Virus record (IMG/VR): IMGVR_UViG_3300023094_000003
Coordinates: 1 to 43,649 of that record
Origin: a virus
Reading direction: 5' to 3' (one strand)
Length of the DNA: 43,649 bases
Below the pieces are notes generated by a model. That model saw nothing but the letters and a program-made list of their open reading frames with translations, did not search any database and was not told where the DNA came from. Each line of letters opens with the position of its first letter. Position 1 is the first letter of the stretch. Made by a program: the position numbers and the translations under genes. Shown piece after piece: positions 1 through 7,938 of this stretch.

Positions 1-127
1 GAAGAAGCTCATCAACGGTATGCAGGAACAGTCTACTGAACTCTTGAATCTGGCTAACGCTGGTAAGAAGATTAAAGGCCAAGCTGATGTTACTGATTTG
101 GGACTGTGGATTCCATCTTTTAATCCA
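1..127. repeat. Terminal overlap of a circular contig, copy 1
   Basis: These 127 bases are identical to 43523-43649. The repeat lies wholly inside one open reading frame, which continues in frame when the ends are joined. This marks a closed circle cut at an arbitrary point and not a packaged terminal repeat. A length of 127 also matches a common assembler k-mer size, which is known practice and not something the sequence proves. Confidence 0.95.
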
Positions 128-2380
128 GTTAATAAGTTCATTGCTTACGTGCATAACGCAGGGGATGATACTACCAAGATGATCTGGGCTAATGGCAAAG
201 AGCAGTTTGAAGATGCTGTTCAGAGCTATAAGAAGTATATTCAAGAGAATGGGATGGGTGATAAAGTTCGTGTCGTAACCAAGGCAGAACAAGCTGACTG
301 GAACATTCTGAATGGTCGGCTCGACCCGATCACGATGGAAGTAGCTAACATTGGAATGCAAAAGACTGGTGCTGCTACTCAGGCTATTAATCGTTCAACC
401 TTGGATGTGTTTAGTGAAATAGCAGGAGGTTATGAACATTCTATTACTTCTCATGTACGGAATCTGGCTGAGCTGAATCTTCATGAAGTTACTGGCATGC
501 TCGATAACATGTCTGTAATTAATCAAGCTTCTGTTAAGAGTCAGCCTCTTGGGGAGATTAAGAAGATCATCAATCAGCCTAAGGATGCAGCTGCTACTCT
601 GAAGAATACCCTCCTAGGGAATTCAAACATTGGAGAATATGCAGGCTGGCAGAAGATCAACCAGAGCTTTGAGACCGGGCTCACAATGGGTTTGAATGCT
701 GTTACTTCTATCTGGGATGGTACTATTGGCTCCCTTACGAAGAGAGTATTCGGTAAGAACTCTGACCTCACTCCTGAGATTATGCGAAAGGTGGACTATG
801 AACAGATGGCTGCTGAATTGAAGACTAGGGGGATTGTCAATCCGTGGGCCTCCTTCGATGATGAAGCTGCCAAAATGTATGGCCTTTCCAAACTAGAAGA
901 TCACAAGGATTCCTCTAAGCGTATCATCTATGCGTCGAATGCTCTCGCTGCTACTGTTGCTCTGCGAATTGGTGAGCTTGCTCAGCCTATTGTTAATATT
1001 CTATCTCTCCCTATCCTCACGGGATTGGCTACTGCATCTAAAATGCCTGCTGAATTCATGGGTGTAGTGAGAGGGACGATGAAAGACGTAGGGGGTGTGC
1101 AGATTATGTATGAAGGGGCCAGGGCCGCCAATTCCCCGCTCTGGAAGAAGTTTGATGACCTCTGGACCAAACAGGGACATTACACCAGTTTGGTGAGTGA
1201 GGCGTCCAACGTGTTGAGGGCTTCTAGATCCTTCGAGAAGGGCGCTATTTCCAAGGTGGAGAACGCTCTTGACTCAAGGATGGTAGAAATCATGAGCAAA
1301 CCTGCCGATTGGTCTGAGAGCTTTGTGCGCCGTCAAACGATGTTCACGGGTGCCGTTTTGGCGAAACGCCTTTACCCTGAGCTATCTGACGAGGGAATCA
1401 CAATCTTTGCACGAGACTTCATGGACAAGGCTGTAGGGAACTTCCATGCTGCGCAACGACCAGTGTTCTTCCAAGGCACATTGGGTGTTGCACTGGGTCT
1501 ATTCCAAACGTACTCGCTGACTCTGGGGCAGAGCATCTATAGGCAATTGGAGATGAAGAACTATAAGGCTCTTGGGAAAGCAGCATTAACTCAGAGTGGT
1601 ATCTTCGGTGTAGGTTCAATGCCTGGGTTTAAGCAAATCTCAGAGACAATTGGAGATCATTTCAGTGATGAAAATGTTGATCTTACCACTGGAACTTATC
1701 GTGCTATTGGCGATAAGGCTGCTGATATGTTGCTATACGGTCTGCCTTCTAATCTTGGCCCTAGCTTCTATTCCCGTGGTGATGTTAGCATTAGGCCTCC
1801 AAATGTTCTGGCGGGTTTGCAGAATACTGTGGCGGTCTCGTTCGTAAGTCAGACACTGGATATGTTTGGGCAATTGAAGAATGCAATGGCTTCAGATAAT
1901 CCTGATATGGCTAGAGCATTGGGGGAGAGCCTGAGTATGCAGAGTATGTCTAGGCCACTGGCACGAGGTAGTGAATTGCTTACAGGGTATTCGGTGACAA
2001 GGAAGGGGAATACTGTACAAACCCCAGAGGAAGTATGGACTGCTACTGGTATCATGGCTAGAGTACTGGGGACACGACCTCTAGAAGAGGGTAAGCTTAG
2101 GGAAGCAATGCACTTGAATACCTTCTACGGTAGCAAGGATAGAGAAGCCAGGAATGCAGTTACTATGAAATTGAAGACTGCTATCCGAGGTGGTGAACTT
2201 ACTCAGGAGCAGATCGATGGATTCGCTGAACAGTATATGAGGAAAGGTGGAACTCCTACTGGCTGGCAGAGTGCATTGAATACTGCTGTGGCTCAGACGG
2301 ATATCAAAGGAGATATTACTTTGGTGGATAAGATGAAGCCAAACAATCCTTTGAACTATATGATTTCTAATCTTGATTAA
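1..2380 (+). CDS. Giant internal/ejection virion protein, C-terminal part (residues 1080-1872)
   Basis: This is the 3' part of the gene that starts at 40284. Codons begin at position 2, in phase with 40284, so the first ATG here (position 20) is internal residue 1087 and not a start. This half has a hydrophobic stretch around residues 1390-1435 (nt 930-1070) and further apolar segments. Near residue 1560 it has a segment rich in F, Q and Y (key run FQGTLGVALGLFQTY) of the kind seen in large podoviral ejection proteins. The expected role is a T7 gp16-like inner-core protein that enters the cell envelope with the DNA; this is inferred from size, place and composition. It is the last large gene of the late operon, and a short gene follows after 10 bases. 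The full protein is 1,872 residues. Confidence 0.8.
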   Translation, partial: KKLINGMQEQSTELLNLANAGKKIKGQADVTDLGLWIPSFNPVNKFIAYVHNAGDDTTKMIWANGKEQFEDAVQSYKKYIQENGMGDKVRVVTKAEQADWNILNGRLDPITMEVANIGMQKTGAATQAINRSTLDVFSEIAGGYEHSITSHVRNLAELNLHEVTGMLDNMSVINQASVKSQPLGEIKKIINQPKDAAATLKNTLLGNSNIGEYAGWQKINQSFETGLTMGLNAVTSIWDGTIGSLTKRVFGKNSDLTPEIMRKVDYEQMAAELKTRGIVNPWASFDDEAAKMYGLSKLEDHKDSSKRIIYASNALAATVALRIGELAQPIVNILSLPILTGLATASKMPAEFMGVVRGTMKDVGGVQIMYEGARAANSPLWKKFDDLWTKQGHYTSLVSEASNVLRASRSFEKGAISKVENALDSRMVEIMSKPADWSESFVRRQTMFTGAVLAKRLYPELSDEGITIFARDFMDKAVGNFHAAQRPVFFQGTLGVALGLFQTYSLTLGQSIYRQLEMKNYKALGKAALTQSGIFGVGSMPGFKQISETIGDHFSDENVDLTTGTYRAIGDKAADMLLYGLPSNLGPSFYSRGDVSIRPPNVLAGLQNTVAVSFVSQTLDMFGQLKNAMASDNPDMARALGESLSMQSMSRPLARGSELLTGYSVTRKGNTVQTPEEVWTATGIMARVLGTRPLEEGKLREAMHLNTFYGSKDREARNAVTMKLKTAIRGGELTQEQIDGFAEQYMRKGGTPTGWQSALNTAVAQTDIKGDITLVDKMKPNNPLNYMISNLD

Positions 2381-2390
2381 GGAGAAGATG

Positions 2391-2675
2391 ATGGGACTTT
2401 TTAGTAGTAAGAAGTTGCAGGAAAGGAGAGAAGTAGTAGCTCAACCCGAGCACCACGAAGCTCCCCTGCTTACGTTTGAAGACGAACTAGCTAAGTTGAT
2501 TAACAAGTATAGTTTGGAAGGATTGAGTAATACTCCTGACTTCATTCTAGCTTGGTATCTTAAAGACTGTATTCTTTCTTACAATAATGCTATTCAGCGT
2601 AGGACAGAATGGTTTAAGCAGCGTAGTGCGAGAGATGAGGTAGATAGGATTAGTCAGATAGCTCCATTGAGTTAG
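2391..2675 (+). CDS. Small hypothetical late protein (94 aa)
   Basis: The function is not recognised. It starts MGLFSSKK and is mixed in charge, with a central hydrophobic helix (residues ~45-65). The ATG at 2391 is preferred because GGAG at 2381-2384 sits 6 bases upstream; ATG 2388 and TTG 2373 are poorer options. The gene follows the giant virion protein and is the last gene of the late operon, ending 14 bases before the convergent terminator. It could be a minor virion or late accessory protein, but nothing in the sequence decides this. Confidence 0.75.
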   Translation: MGLFSSKKLQERREVVAQPEHHEAPLLTFEDELAKLINKYSLEGLSNTPDFILAWYLKDCILSYNNAIQRRTEWFKQRSARDEVDRISQIAPLS

Positions 2676-2689
2676 TATTTGACGAACGT

Positions 2690-2733
2690 AAAAAAGCCCC
2701 CTTGGATGTTTAGTCCTTGGGGGCTTTTCTTTT
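2690..2733. terminator. Bidirectional terminator between late and early operons
   Basis: An AAAAAGCCCCC arm and a GGGGGCTTTT arm form a GC-rich stem. A two-base mismatch and an inner GGA/TCC stem surround a short loop. A-rich sequence on one side and T-rich sequence on the other provide a U-tract for both strands. It sits exactly where the plus-strand late block (ending 2675) meets the minus-strand early block (ending 2732). Confidence 0.92.
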
Positions 2734-2932
2734 ATCCATGTCGAGCGATAGGAGGGAACGCAGGGAATACACTTTCTAATAGCCAGTTCCTAGCCTCTGG
2801 TCTTGCTAGCTCAGCAGCTTCGTGGGCCGATTCAATAGTAAATCCTTTAAGACGCAGACCTGTGATGTTGCTACCTACTTTACGTTCAAGATCTATTACC
2901 TCACCTTTGAAATTAATAACATGTAAAATCAT
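2732..2932 (-). CDS. Small hypothetical protein (66 aa), last gene of early operon
   Basis: The function is not recognised. Its start overlaps the stop of the upstream gene as TGATG, with GGAG 8 bases before the ATG at 2932; a GTG at 2935 is the alternative. The first half looks like a small beta unit and the second half is helical (SAHEAAELARPEARNWLL). The stop codon abuts the bidirectional terminator, so this closes the minus-strand operon. Confidence 0.7.
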   Translation of the reverse strand: MILHVINFKGEVIDLERKVGSNITGLRLKGFTIESAHEAAELARPEARNWLLESVFPAFPPIARHG

Positions 2933-3198
2933 CACTCATTCTCCGGATAAAGACCAAACAACTCAGCATGTGCAAGTTGAATAGCCTTAGGGTTAATCTT
3001 AATATCTTCGCTTGTTACTAGCTTAACAATTTCGCCACCGATCCAGAATTCAGTAGCTCCTGTAATCTTCTCCTGTCGTACTCCTGACCATTCGAGAGCT
3101 TTAAGCTCAGAGGAAGTCATGAAGTCAGGATGGTTGGGGCGTTTGAATTCTTCTGTTTCAGCTTTGTTATTGTGGAGGATTAAGCTTTTCTTTTTCAT
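2932..3198 (-). CDS. Small hypothetical protein with RPNHPD motif (88 aa)
   Basis: The start MKKKSLIL at 3198 is chosen because a longer frame would overlap the upstream gene by over 120 bases; the chosen start overlaps it by 32. Residues ~20-35 (KRPNHPDFMTSSEL) resemble the CPNHPDLL segment of the neighbouring upstream gene, but the cysteine is replaced by proline, which suggests an old tandem duplication. Function unknown. The stop overlaps the next gene by one base. Confidence 0.7.
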   Translation of the reverse strand: MKKKSLILHNNKAETEEFKRPNHPDFMTSSELKALEWSGVRQEKITGATEFWIGGEIVKLVTSEDIKINPKAIQLAHAELFGLYPENE

Positions 3199-3415
3199 TA
3201 TCAAATTGCCCTTCTTCAAATTTATCATCAAGAGATTTAGAAAGAATCTTTCCGCATGATTCATCTGGGCAATACGTATATACCCCCATCCCACCTCCTG
3301 CTAATCCATAGCCAGTCTCAGCTAAAAGATCAGGATGATTGGGGCAACGATGGCCAGTAGAATACTCCGGGATACCCTCTTCCTTATCAGCCCTAGCAAT
3401 ATGAATAAAACTCAT
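3167..3415 (-). CDS. Zinc-ribbon-like small protein (82 aa)
   Basis: C24-x2-H27 and C49-x4-C54 lie either side of a glycine-rich turn (GYGLAGGGMGVY), a spacing expected of a small zinc ribbon. The C-terminal 25 residues are charged. The start overlaps the stop of the upstream ATPase gene by four bases, so the two are translationally coupled. Its place beside the ATPase and polymerase genes suggests a nucleic-acid-binding accessory role, but that is inference. No family is recognised. Confidence 0.72.
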   Translation of the reverse strand: MSFIHIARADKEEGIPEYSTGHRCPNHPDLLAETGYGLAGGGMGVYTYCPDESCGKILSKSLDDKFEEGQFDNEKEKLNPPQ

Positions 3416-4665
3416 AGCAACACAGTCCTTTCTTCTTCAGTTAACCATTCAGGAAGCAACAACTCACTAGGCCATTGCTTACCTTCAGTATGATTGATAA
3501 CGTAGCCCTGTTTACCTTTAACAGTAACTACACGAATCTTATCTGACGTCTTCAAACCTTGTAGAATATCTCCCATATCCTGCATCTTCTTCACATCATT
3601 GGCAATGATCTTATAGATAGCATTACCATCACGAGGCATGTTCTGATGACTTAGGTAATCCAAGATCTTATTCTTAACATCACTATTAGGATCCTTTCCG
3701 AAAGAACCAAGAGCTTGAGGCATCTTCCTCTCAGCTGCTACTAGCATTGTATTCGCTTTAATGAAGTGGATATCTTCTATGTTGTTACTAAGATCAACAG
3801 CAGCTAGGCACATAGCAAGTTTATTAAGATGGATGAACCTTCTTCCTGCATAGTGTTGGAACCTGCCATCATCCACTGGAATCTCAAGACCTGTCTTATA
3901 TATCAAGGCCCCAAGTTTTCGCCCCGAAGCACCTATCTTCATTTCACCTTTGATACTCTCACGCATCTCCTTTAATCTAACAGCCATCATCTCCATCTGT
4001 AGATCATCACCTGCTGATGGCCAAGCTACTTGGATGCCAGTTGGCTCACCATGAATGAGAAGGAGACGAGAAAGGAAACCAGTGCCATTTGATTCAGCAG
4101 GTATAGCAAGAGCGAAGGTCTGAGCTGTTGCTCCACCAAGTAGATTAACAGTAGGTTTGGTGACTTCGACTGACTTCCCAACGATCTTTGGATTTTTATA
4201 GATAGCCAAGTTATCCCACAAGTTAGTAAGTAGATTAGCAAACTCGATATTGTTAATGCCGATAAAGTCAACGAATTCTCCTGCCATTACATAGGTTTCT
4301 GACGGCTCATCGAGAGTCAGGGCTTCGAGGTCTTCTATCTGCTGAGAATCCTCGTACTGTTTCATGTCCATTAGGAATCTTTCCTTACTGGACTTATCGG
4401 AACCGAATCTACTGTAACCACTAGCTCTCAGAAGATTCTTCCCGATTCCCATAGCAGTACCTTTACGGCTAGCAGGAGGGCCCATAAGTAAAATATACTG
4501 GTTAGGATATATGTTAGCGTGACCAAATGGAAGCCATATCTGACGCCCCAGTAGAGCAGATATAATGGATACACAAGTCCAGCGATGGAATACAGCAGGA
4601 CTCTCACTCTCTCCATGTCCGGCATAGACCAGATAGTCTGTAAAGAAATCTTGTTCATTACTCAT
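3412..4665 (-). CDS. P-loop ATPase, DUF3987-like replicative helicase candidate (417 aa)
   Basis: A Walker A motif, GPPASRKGT, is at residues ~62-70, after an N-terminal segment with HRWTCVSIISALLGR. Downstream are an acidic/hydrophobic segment (TYVMAGEFVDFIG) that may serve as Walker B and a VNLLGGATAQT segment like a sensor region. This arrangement matches DUF3987-type phage and mobile-element ATPases, which are linked to replication. The start MSNEQDFF at 4665 has an AGAGAAGG ribosome site and lies 10 bases after the polymerase stop; the longer frame to 4725 would overlap the polymerase. With no separate primase or replicative helicase gene recognised, this is the best candidate to act with the polymerase at the fork. 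The family call is moderate. Confidence 0.72.
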   Translation of the reverse strand: MSNEQDFFTDYLVYAGHGESESPAVFHRWTCVSIISALLGRQIWLPFGHANIYPNQYILLMGPPASRKGTAMGIGKNLLRASGYSRFGSDKSSKERFLMDMKQYEDSQQIEDLEALTLDEPSETYVMAGEFVDFIGINNIEFANLLTNLWDNLAIYKNPKIVGKSVEVTKPTVNLLGGATAQTFALAIPAESNGTGFLSRLLLIHGEPTGIQVAWPSAGDDLQMEMMAVRLKEMRESIKGEMKIGASGRKLGALIYKTGLEIPVDDGRFQHYAGRRFIHLNKLAMCLAAVDLSNNIEDIHFIKANTMLVAAERKMPQALGSFGKDPNSDVKNKILDYLSHQNMPRDGNAIYKIIANDVKKMQDMGDILQGLKTSDKIRVVTVKGKQGYVINHTEGKQWPSELLLPEWLTEEERTVLL

Positions 4666-4675
4666 ACCTTCTCTT

Positions 4676-6973
4676 TTACATTTTGTACTTGACAGAATCT
4701 GCCCAGTTGTTTCCATATTTAGCATCCAATGGAATGTTAAGTTCCCTACCGTGAATAGTAACCGGGTTTCGCATTACTCTCACAAGCTCGGGAATGTAAA
4801 TGTCTCTCTTAGCTTTAGGATACTGAGCTAGAATAGAGTCATGGATTTGTGCTTTAAGTCTGAACTCTCCGTTAGAGGGGATTACGATTTCATGATACGC
4901 TCTGCGGAATCCTTTATTAAGGATGGTGACACTGAGATTCTGCGGTTGATGAGCGACTGCACCGCGAAGCATGTTATGGTTCTTTCCAATATCACCAAAG
5001 AAGACTCTCGTATGTCCGAGGGGAGAGACGAGCATCCCTGTAGTGTCGACCTCAGTGTAGATTTCTTTATACCATTCTCTAATTCGAGGGAAAGGTTTAT
5101 GATAGACATCAAGTAGCTCCTTTGCAAATTGCATTAGGGTCTTCTGCTTAGGATTGTTCTTCTTAGGAATTTCTACAATCTGAATACCAAGAGCAGCTGC
5201 AGCATCCATGAGAATCTTTACTGTAGCATTCTCAATGAAAGTCTTAGCACCCATCATGTAGTTGGTACCGTGGACGATCTTCTTTAAGACAGAGTTTCGG
5301 AAGAATGCTGTTACTTCTTCGTAAGGGATGTTAAAGAAGAGAGTTCCTAGTGTCTTATAAAAATCCCTCTCGGCATTCTCTAGTGCTGCTATGAGATTAA
5401 GTTCTTCTGCACAATAGGCAGTGCATCTGGCTTCTGATTGAGAATTATCCACCTCAACAATCTCGCATCCATCATCTGCAATAAGCATCGCTTTCGCATA
5501 GGGTGGAATATTCTGAACTTGAGTGCCGCACCAGAGTGAACTACTATTACATGCCATGCGCTCAGTTTCTGTACCGAACGGGTTGAGAGCCCAGAGTAGT
5601 CTTCCGTTCTTTTGGAGGAAATCATAGTAGGTTCCAATTGCTTTAGATGCCTCGCGGTAATCTAGGATCTGATCAGTTAATCTCAAGAGAAGCGGATGTT
5701 GCTCTCCGACTGCTTTAAGATTCTTCTCATCTGTCCCACTCTTGCTCTTGCCAATCTTAGGATGCTTCGCCCCGAAGACAGTGTAAATGTACTTCGATAC
5801 TTGTTGCCATGAACCAGGATTGAAACTCGGGTCTGCAAACATCTCCTGTAGAATACCTCTAGCTTTCTCCAACTGCGATAGCGAAGCAGCTCTCTTTGTA
5901 GCTCTTGTCTCCTGATCGATCTTAAAACCCTCAAAGTTGCAGTAGAGACTAGGATACACGAGAGGGAACTTTTCAGCATAATTCTTCCTTGCATAAGCTG
6001 GAGCTGTCTTCAATTGCTGGAGCATGATACGAAGAGTGTACCAAGTATCTTTAGCATTGTATTGCCAGTAGGCTTTGATGTCTTTCTTAGCTGCACTCTC
6101 TGAGCTCTCATCTTTCCAGAAGATATAGTCAGGAAGTGTATAAGAAGCTACAAAGTCTAAGGTCTTAGGCAGCTCACTGTACTGTGCATGCGCCATTGCC
6201 ATTGTGTCATATACGAACTCAATAGGAGGGGCATGATAGATAAGACTATGCATGCAATCGTACATTCCATTATGCATTGCCTTTGGAACAGAGAGTGCAT
6301 TCGCTCTTTTAAGGAACAGTAAAGCATTCTCATACTCCTTCTGCATCACCCAGTGGTCAACTCCAAAGTCAACGAGCGGGAGGACGTATGTGATAATTCT
6401 ACCAGTTCGTAGCATTCCACTCCATGATGCGCATGTGATGTATGTGGGCTTAACTTCGGTAGGAACGCCATCATCCCTTCCCTGCTCAGCCTCTTTACTG
6501 AGCTTAGGCGTACTTGTTTCAATGTCGTAGGCAATACAGACACACTCTGACAGATCGTGCAACGCAGTACTAAAGTCATCTTGATTCTCCAATACTTTGA
6601 AAGAGAACTTCGAAGGGAAGTTATAGTGGATTGTTTGAAGTTTCTTAATGTCTTCCTGCATCAACCACTCACCGTGAGGAACAGTGTGAATGTGGGCGAG
6701 AGAATTAAGAACGATGATAGGGACTTCCGTGTTTAAACGGGAGCCTCTCCATTTATCTAATGAAGGAGATTCACCGGGTACACAGTAGCGAAGAGTCTGT
6801 GCATTACAGAGGAGGATAGCAGTGCAGGATGCTTGCTTAGCTTTAGAGATAAGTTCGCTGATGGTAAGGTCAGCACCTGTGGACATGGCTGTATGTCCTG
6901 CGTTCTTTAGTAGATAAGCGAGCGCCCCGATGAAACGCTTGTCGTCTTTGGAATAGTTAACTAGTATGCGCAT
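4676..6973 (-). CDS. Family A DNA polymerase with 3'-5' exonuclease domain (765 aa)
   Basis: This is the phage replicative DNA polymerase. Exonuclease motifs are all present: D150-x-E152 (AYDIET), H234-N-x3-D239 (HNGMYD) and Y305-x3-D309. Polymerase motif A is DNSQSEAR at 509-516 and retains the steric-gate Glu514. Motif B is around R559-G576 (RNSVLKK...NYMMGAK), and the TETERM...QNIP segment precedes motif A. Motif C reads IHDSI (711-713) where the family norm is HDE. Residues 1-115 are an extra N-terminal alpha/beta domain of unknown role. The start overlaps the upstream small gene by 17 bases with an AGAGG site. The gene is about the size of T7-type or Pol I Klenow-like phage enzymes. Confidence 0.95.
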   Translation of the reverse strand: MRILVNYSKDDKRFIGALAYLLKNAGHTAMSTGADLTISELISKAKQASCTAILLCNAQTLRYCVPGESPSLDKWRGSRLNTEVPIIVLNSLAHIHTVPHGEWLMQEDIKKLQTIHYNFPSKFSFKVLENQDDFSTALHDLSECVCIAYDIETSTPKLSKEAEQGRDDGVPTEVKPTYITCASWSGMLRTGRIITYVLPLVDFGVDHWVMQKEYENALLFLKRANALSVPKAMHNGMYDCMHSLIYHAPPIEFVYDTMAMAHAQYSELPKTLDFVASYTLPDYIFWKDESSESAAKKDIKAYWQYNAKDTWYTLRIMLQQLKTAPAYARKNYAEKFPLVYPSLYCNFEGFKIDQETRATKRAASLSQLEKARGILQEMFADPSFNPGSWQQVSKYIYTVFGAKHPKIGKSKSGTDEKNLKAVGEQHPLLLRLTDQILDYREASKAIGTYYDFLQKNGRLLWALNPFGTETERMACNSSSLWCGTQVQNIPPYAKAMLIADDGCEIVEVDNSQSEARCTAYCAEELNLIAALENAERDFYKTLGTLFFNIPYEEVTAFFRNSVLKKIVHGTNYMMGAKTFIENATVKILMDAAAALGIQIVEIPKKNNPKQKTLMQFAKELLDVYHKPFPRIREWYKEIYTEVDTTGMLVSPLGHTRVFFGDIGKNHNMLRGAVAHQPQNLSVTILNKGFRRAYHEIVIPSNGEFRLKAQIHDSILAQYPKAKRDIYIPELVRVMRNPVTIHGRELNIPLDAKYGNNWADSVKYKM

Positions 6974-7139
6974 CTACTGCCTCTTTCCATTGTTCATAAG
7001 CCTGCTTCGGGGTGTCACCTTTACCGTAGCACATTTGACCTACACAAAGATAACCTTGACAAAAGAATTTACCAATGAAAGGTTTAATCTTATGCCGATG
7101 CTTAGCACAAAATTCATACCATTCTTTATTTGTATACAT
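6957..7139 (-). CDS. Small hypothetical protein (60 aa)
   Basis: The function is not recognised. The protein is basic in its first half, has three cysteines, and ends in a helix (TPKQAYEQWKEAV). AGGAG lies 7 bases before the ATG. It overlaps the polymerase start by 17 bases, so the two are probably translationally coupled. It is the first gene after a hairpin at 7171-7197. Confidence 0.72.
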   Translation of the reverse strand: MYTNKEWYEFCAKHRHKIKPFIGKFFCQGYLCVGQMCYGKGDTPKQAYEQWKEAVDAHTS

Positions 7140-7170
7140 GATATTCTCCTATTGGAAATAGTAATCAAAG

Positions 7171-7197
7171 AAACCCCTCTCTTGTGAAGAAGGGCTT
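7171..7197 (-). terminator. Intra-operon hairpin, probable leaky terminator
   Basis: Read on the minus strand, AAGCCCTTCTT and AAGAGAGGGGTTT pair through about ten base pairs (some G-U, one bulge) around a CACA loop, followed by a CTTTG run. It lies in the 66-base gap between two small genes just upstream of the polymerase, so it could lower or process the transcript there. Confidence 0.5.
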
Positions 7198-7205
7198 CGA
7201 GTCTA

Positions 7206-7403
7206 CTACTTAGTTCGATCAAACTTTTCGTGGAAGGATGCAATGTCTCGCGTCCAATCTTGGTTATTGCCCTCTACTTGATAAGTATAGCAGTTCACCC
7301 AATGACTGTCACTCAACATCTTGCCATATGCTGTGATAGTAGCAAGCTTGCCAGTCTCTTTATGTTTCCATCGAGTACCGACTGCTGGTTCAGACACAGA
7401 CAT
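7206..7403 (-). CDS. Small hypothetical protein (65 aa)
   Basis: The function is not recognised. The pattern GTRWKHKETGKLATITAYG followed by WVNCYTYQVEG looks like a small SH3-like beta barrel of the kind found in many phage accessory proteins. It starts 2 bases after the stop of the SSB-like gene. It has no membrane segment or catalytic motif. Confidence 0.7.
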   Translation of the reverse strand: MSVSEPAVGTRWKHKETGKLATITAYGKMLSDSHWVNCYTYQVEGNNQDWTRDIASFHEKFDRTK

Positions 7404-7405
7404 AC

Positions 7406-7876
7406 TTACTCTGCCGGAGTTTCATGCACAGGACGAACAGAGACATTCTCATACTCGCCAGTCTTGCGCACAGTGATAGCCGCTTTGAACTCTTGACCAA
7501 CCAAGCTCTCCAGAATATCACGAATCTTAGCATCGCCAAGGTCTTTGACATTGAAGATCTTCTTAGCTTGGTTCTTGAAGTAGCCAAGGCCATCTTCTGT
7601 AGCCATGAAGCTCTCAGAGAACAAGCTGCCATCAGACACTGGCATTTCCTTCGTCTCATGCGTGGTCAGAATCTCGTAGCTGATACGGAGACGCAGTGCC
7701 TTAGAAGTCTTGGTCTTGTCGTCCTTATCCTTCTTGTCATACTGTTCGCTCTTAGCGCTCTGCACTTTGAGCTGATAGATACCAGCAGGAGGTTGAACAA
7801 AATCAGGAACGTCCTTGACAGTATTGAGCGAAGAGTCCAAGAGCGAGTCGAGATCGAGAATGGTATCGTTAGACAT
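7406..7876 (-). CDS. DUF669/SSB-like DNA-binding protein (156 aa)
   Basis: After an acidic N-terminus (DLDSLLDSSL) comes PPAGIYQLKV, then a beta-rich region (LRLRISYEIL), FSESFMATEDGLGYFKNQAKKIF, and a final VGQEFKAAITVRKTGEYENVSV strand pair. This layout matches DUF669-type phage proteins, which sit beside RecA-like annealing ATPases and are thought to bind single-stranded DNA. The RecA-like ATPase is indeed the gene immediately upstream. No other SSB is apparent, so this is the best candidate. The identification rests on pattern and context. Confidence 0.7.
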   Translation of the reverse strand: MSNDTILDLDSLLDSSLNTVKDVPDFVQPPAGIYQLKVQSAKSEQYDKKDKDDKTKTSKALRLRISYEILTTHETKEMPVSDGSLFSESFMATEDGLGYFKNQAKKIFNVKDLGDAKIRDILESLVGQEFKAAITVRKTGEYENVSVRPVHETPAE

Positions 7877-7938
7877 GATAATGTTTCCTAATTAAAAATT
7901 AAACTAAATGAAATGCGTTTATGAAATTGACATGCGTG

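Noticed and set aside
2679-2984. 101-codon plus-strand frame through the terminator
   Set aside because: It crosses the bidirectional terminator and overlaps minus-strand genes; no ribosome site.
7424-7891. 155-codon plus-strand frame opposite the SSB-like gene
   Set aside because: The minus-strand gene has a ribosome site, neighbours on the same strand and a family-like pattern; this is its shadow.
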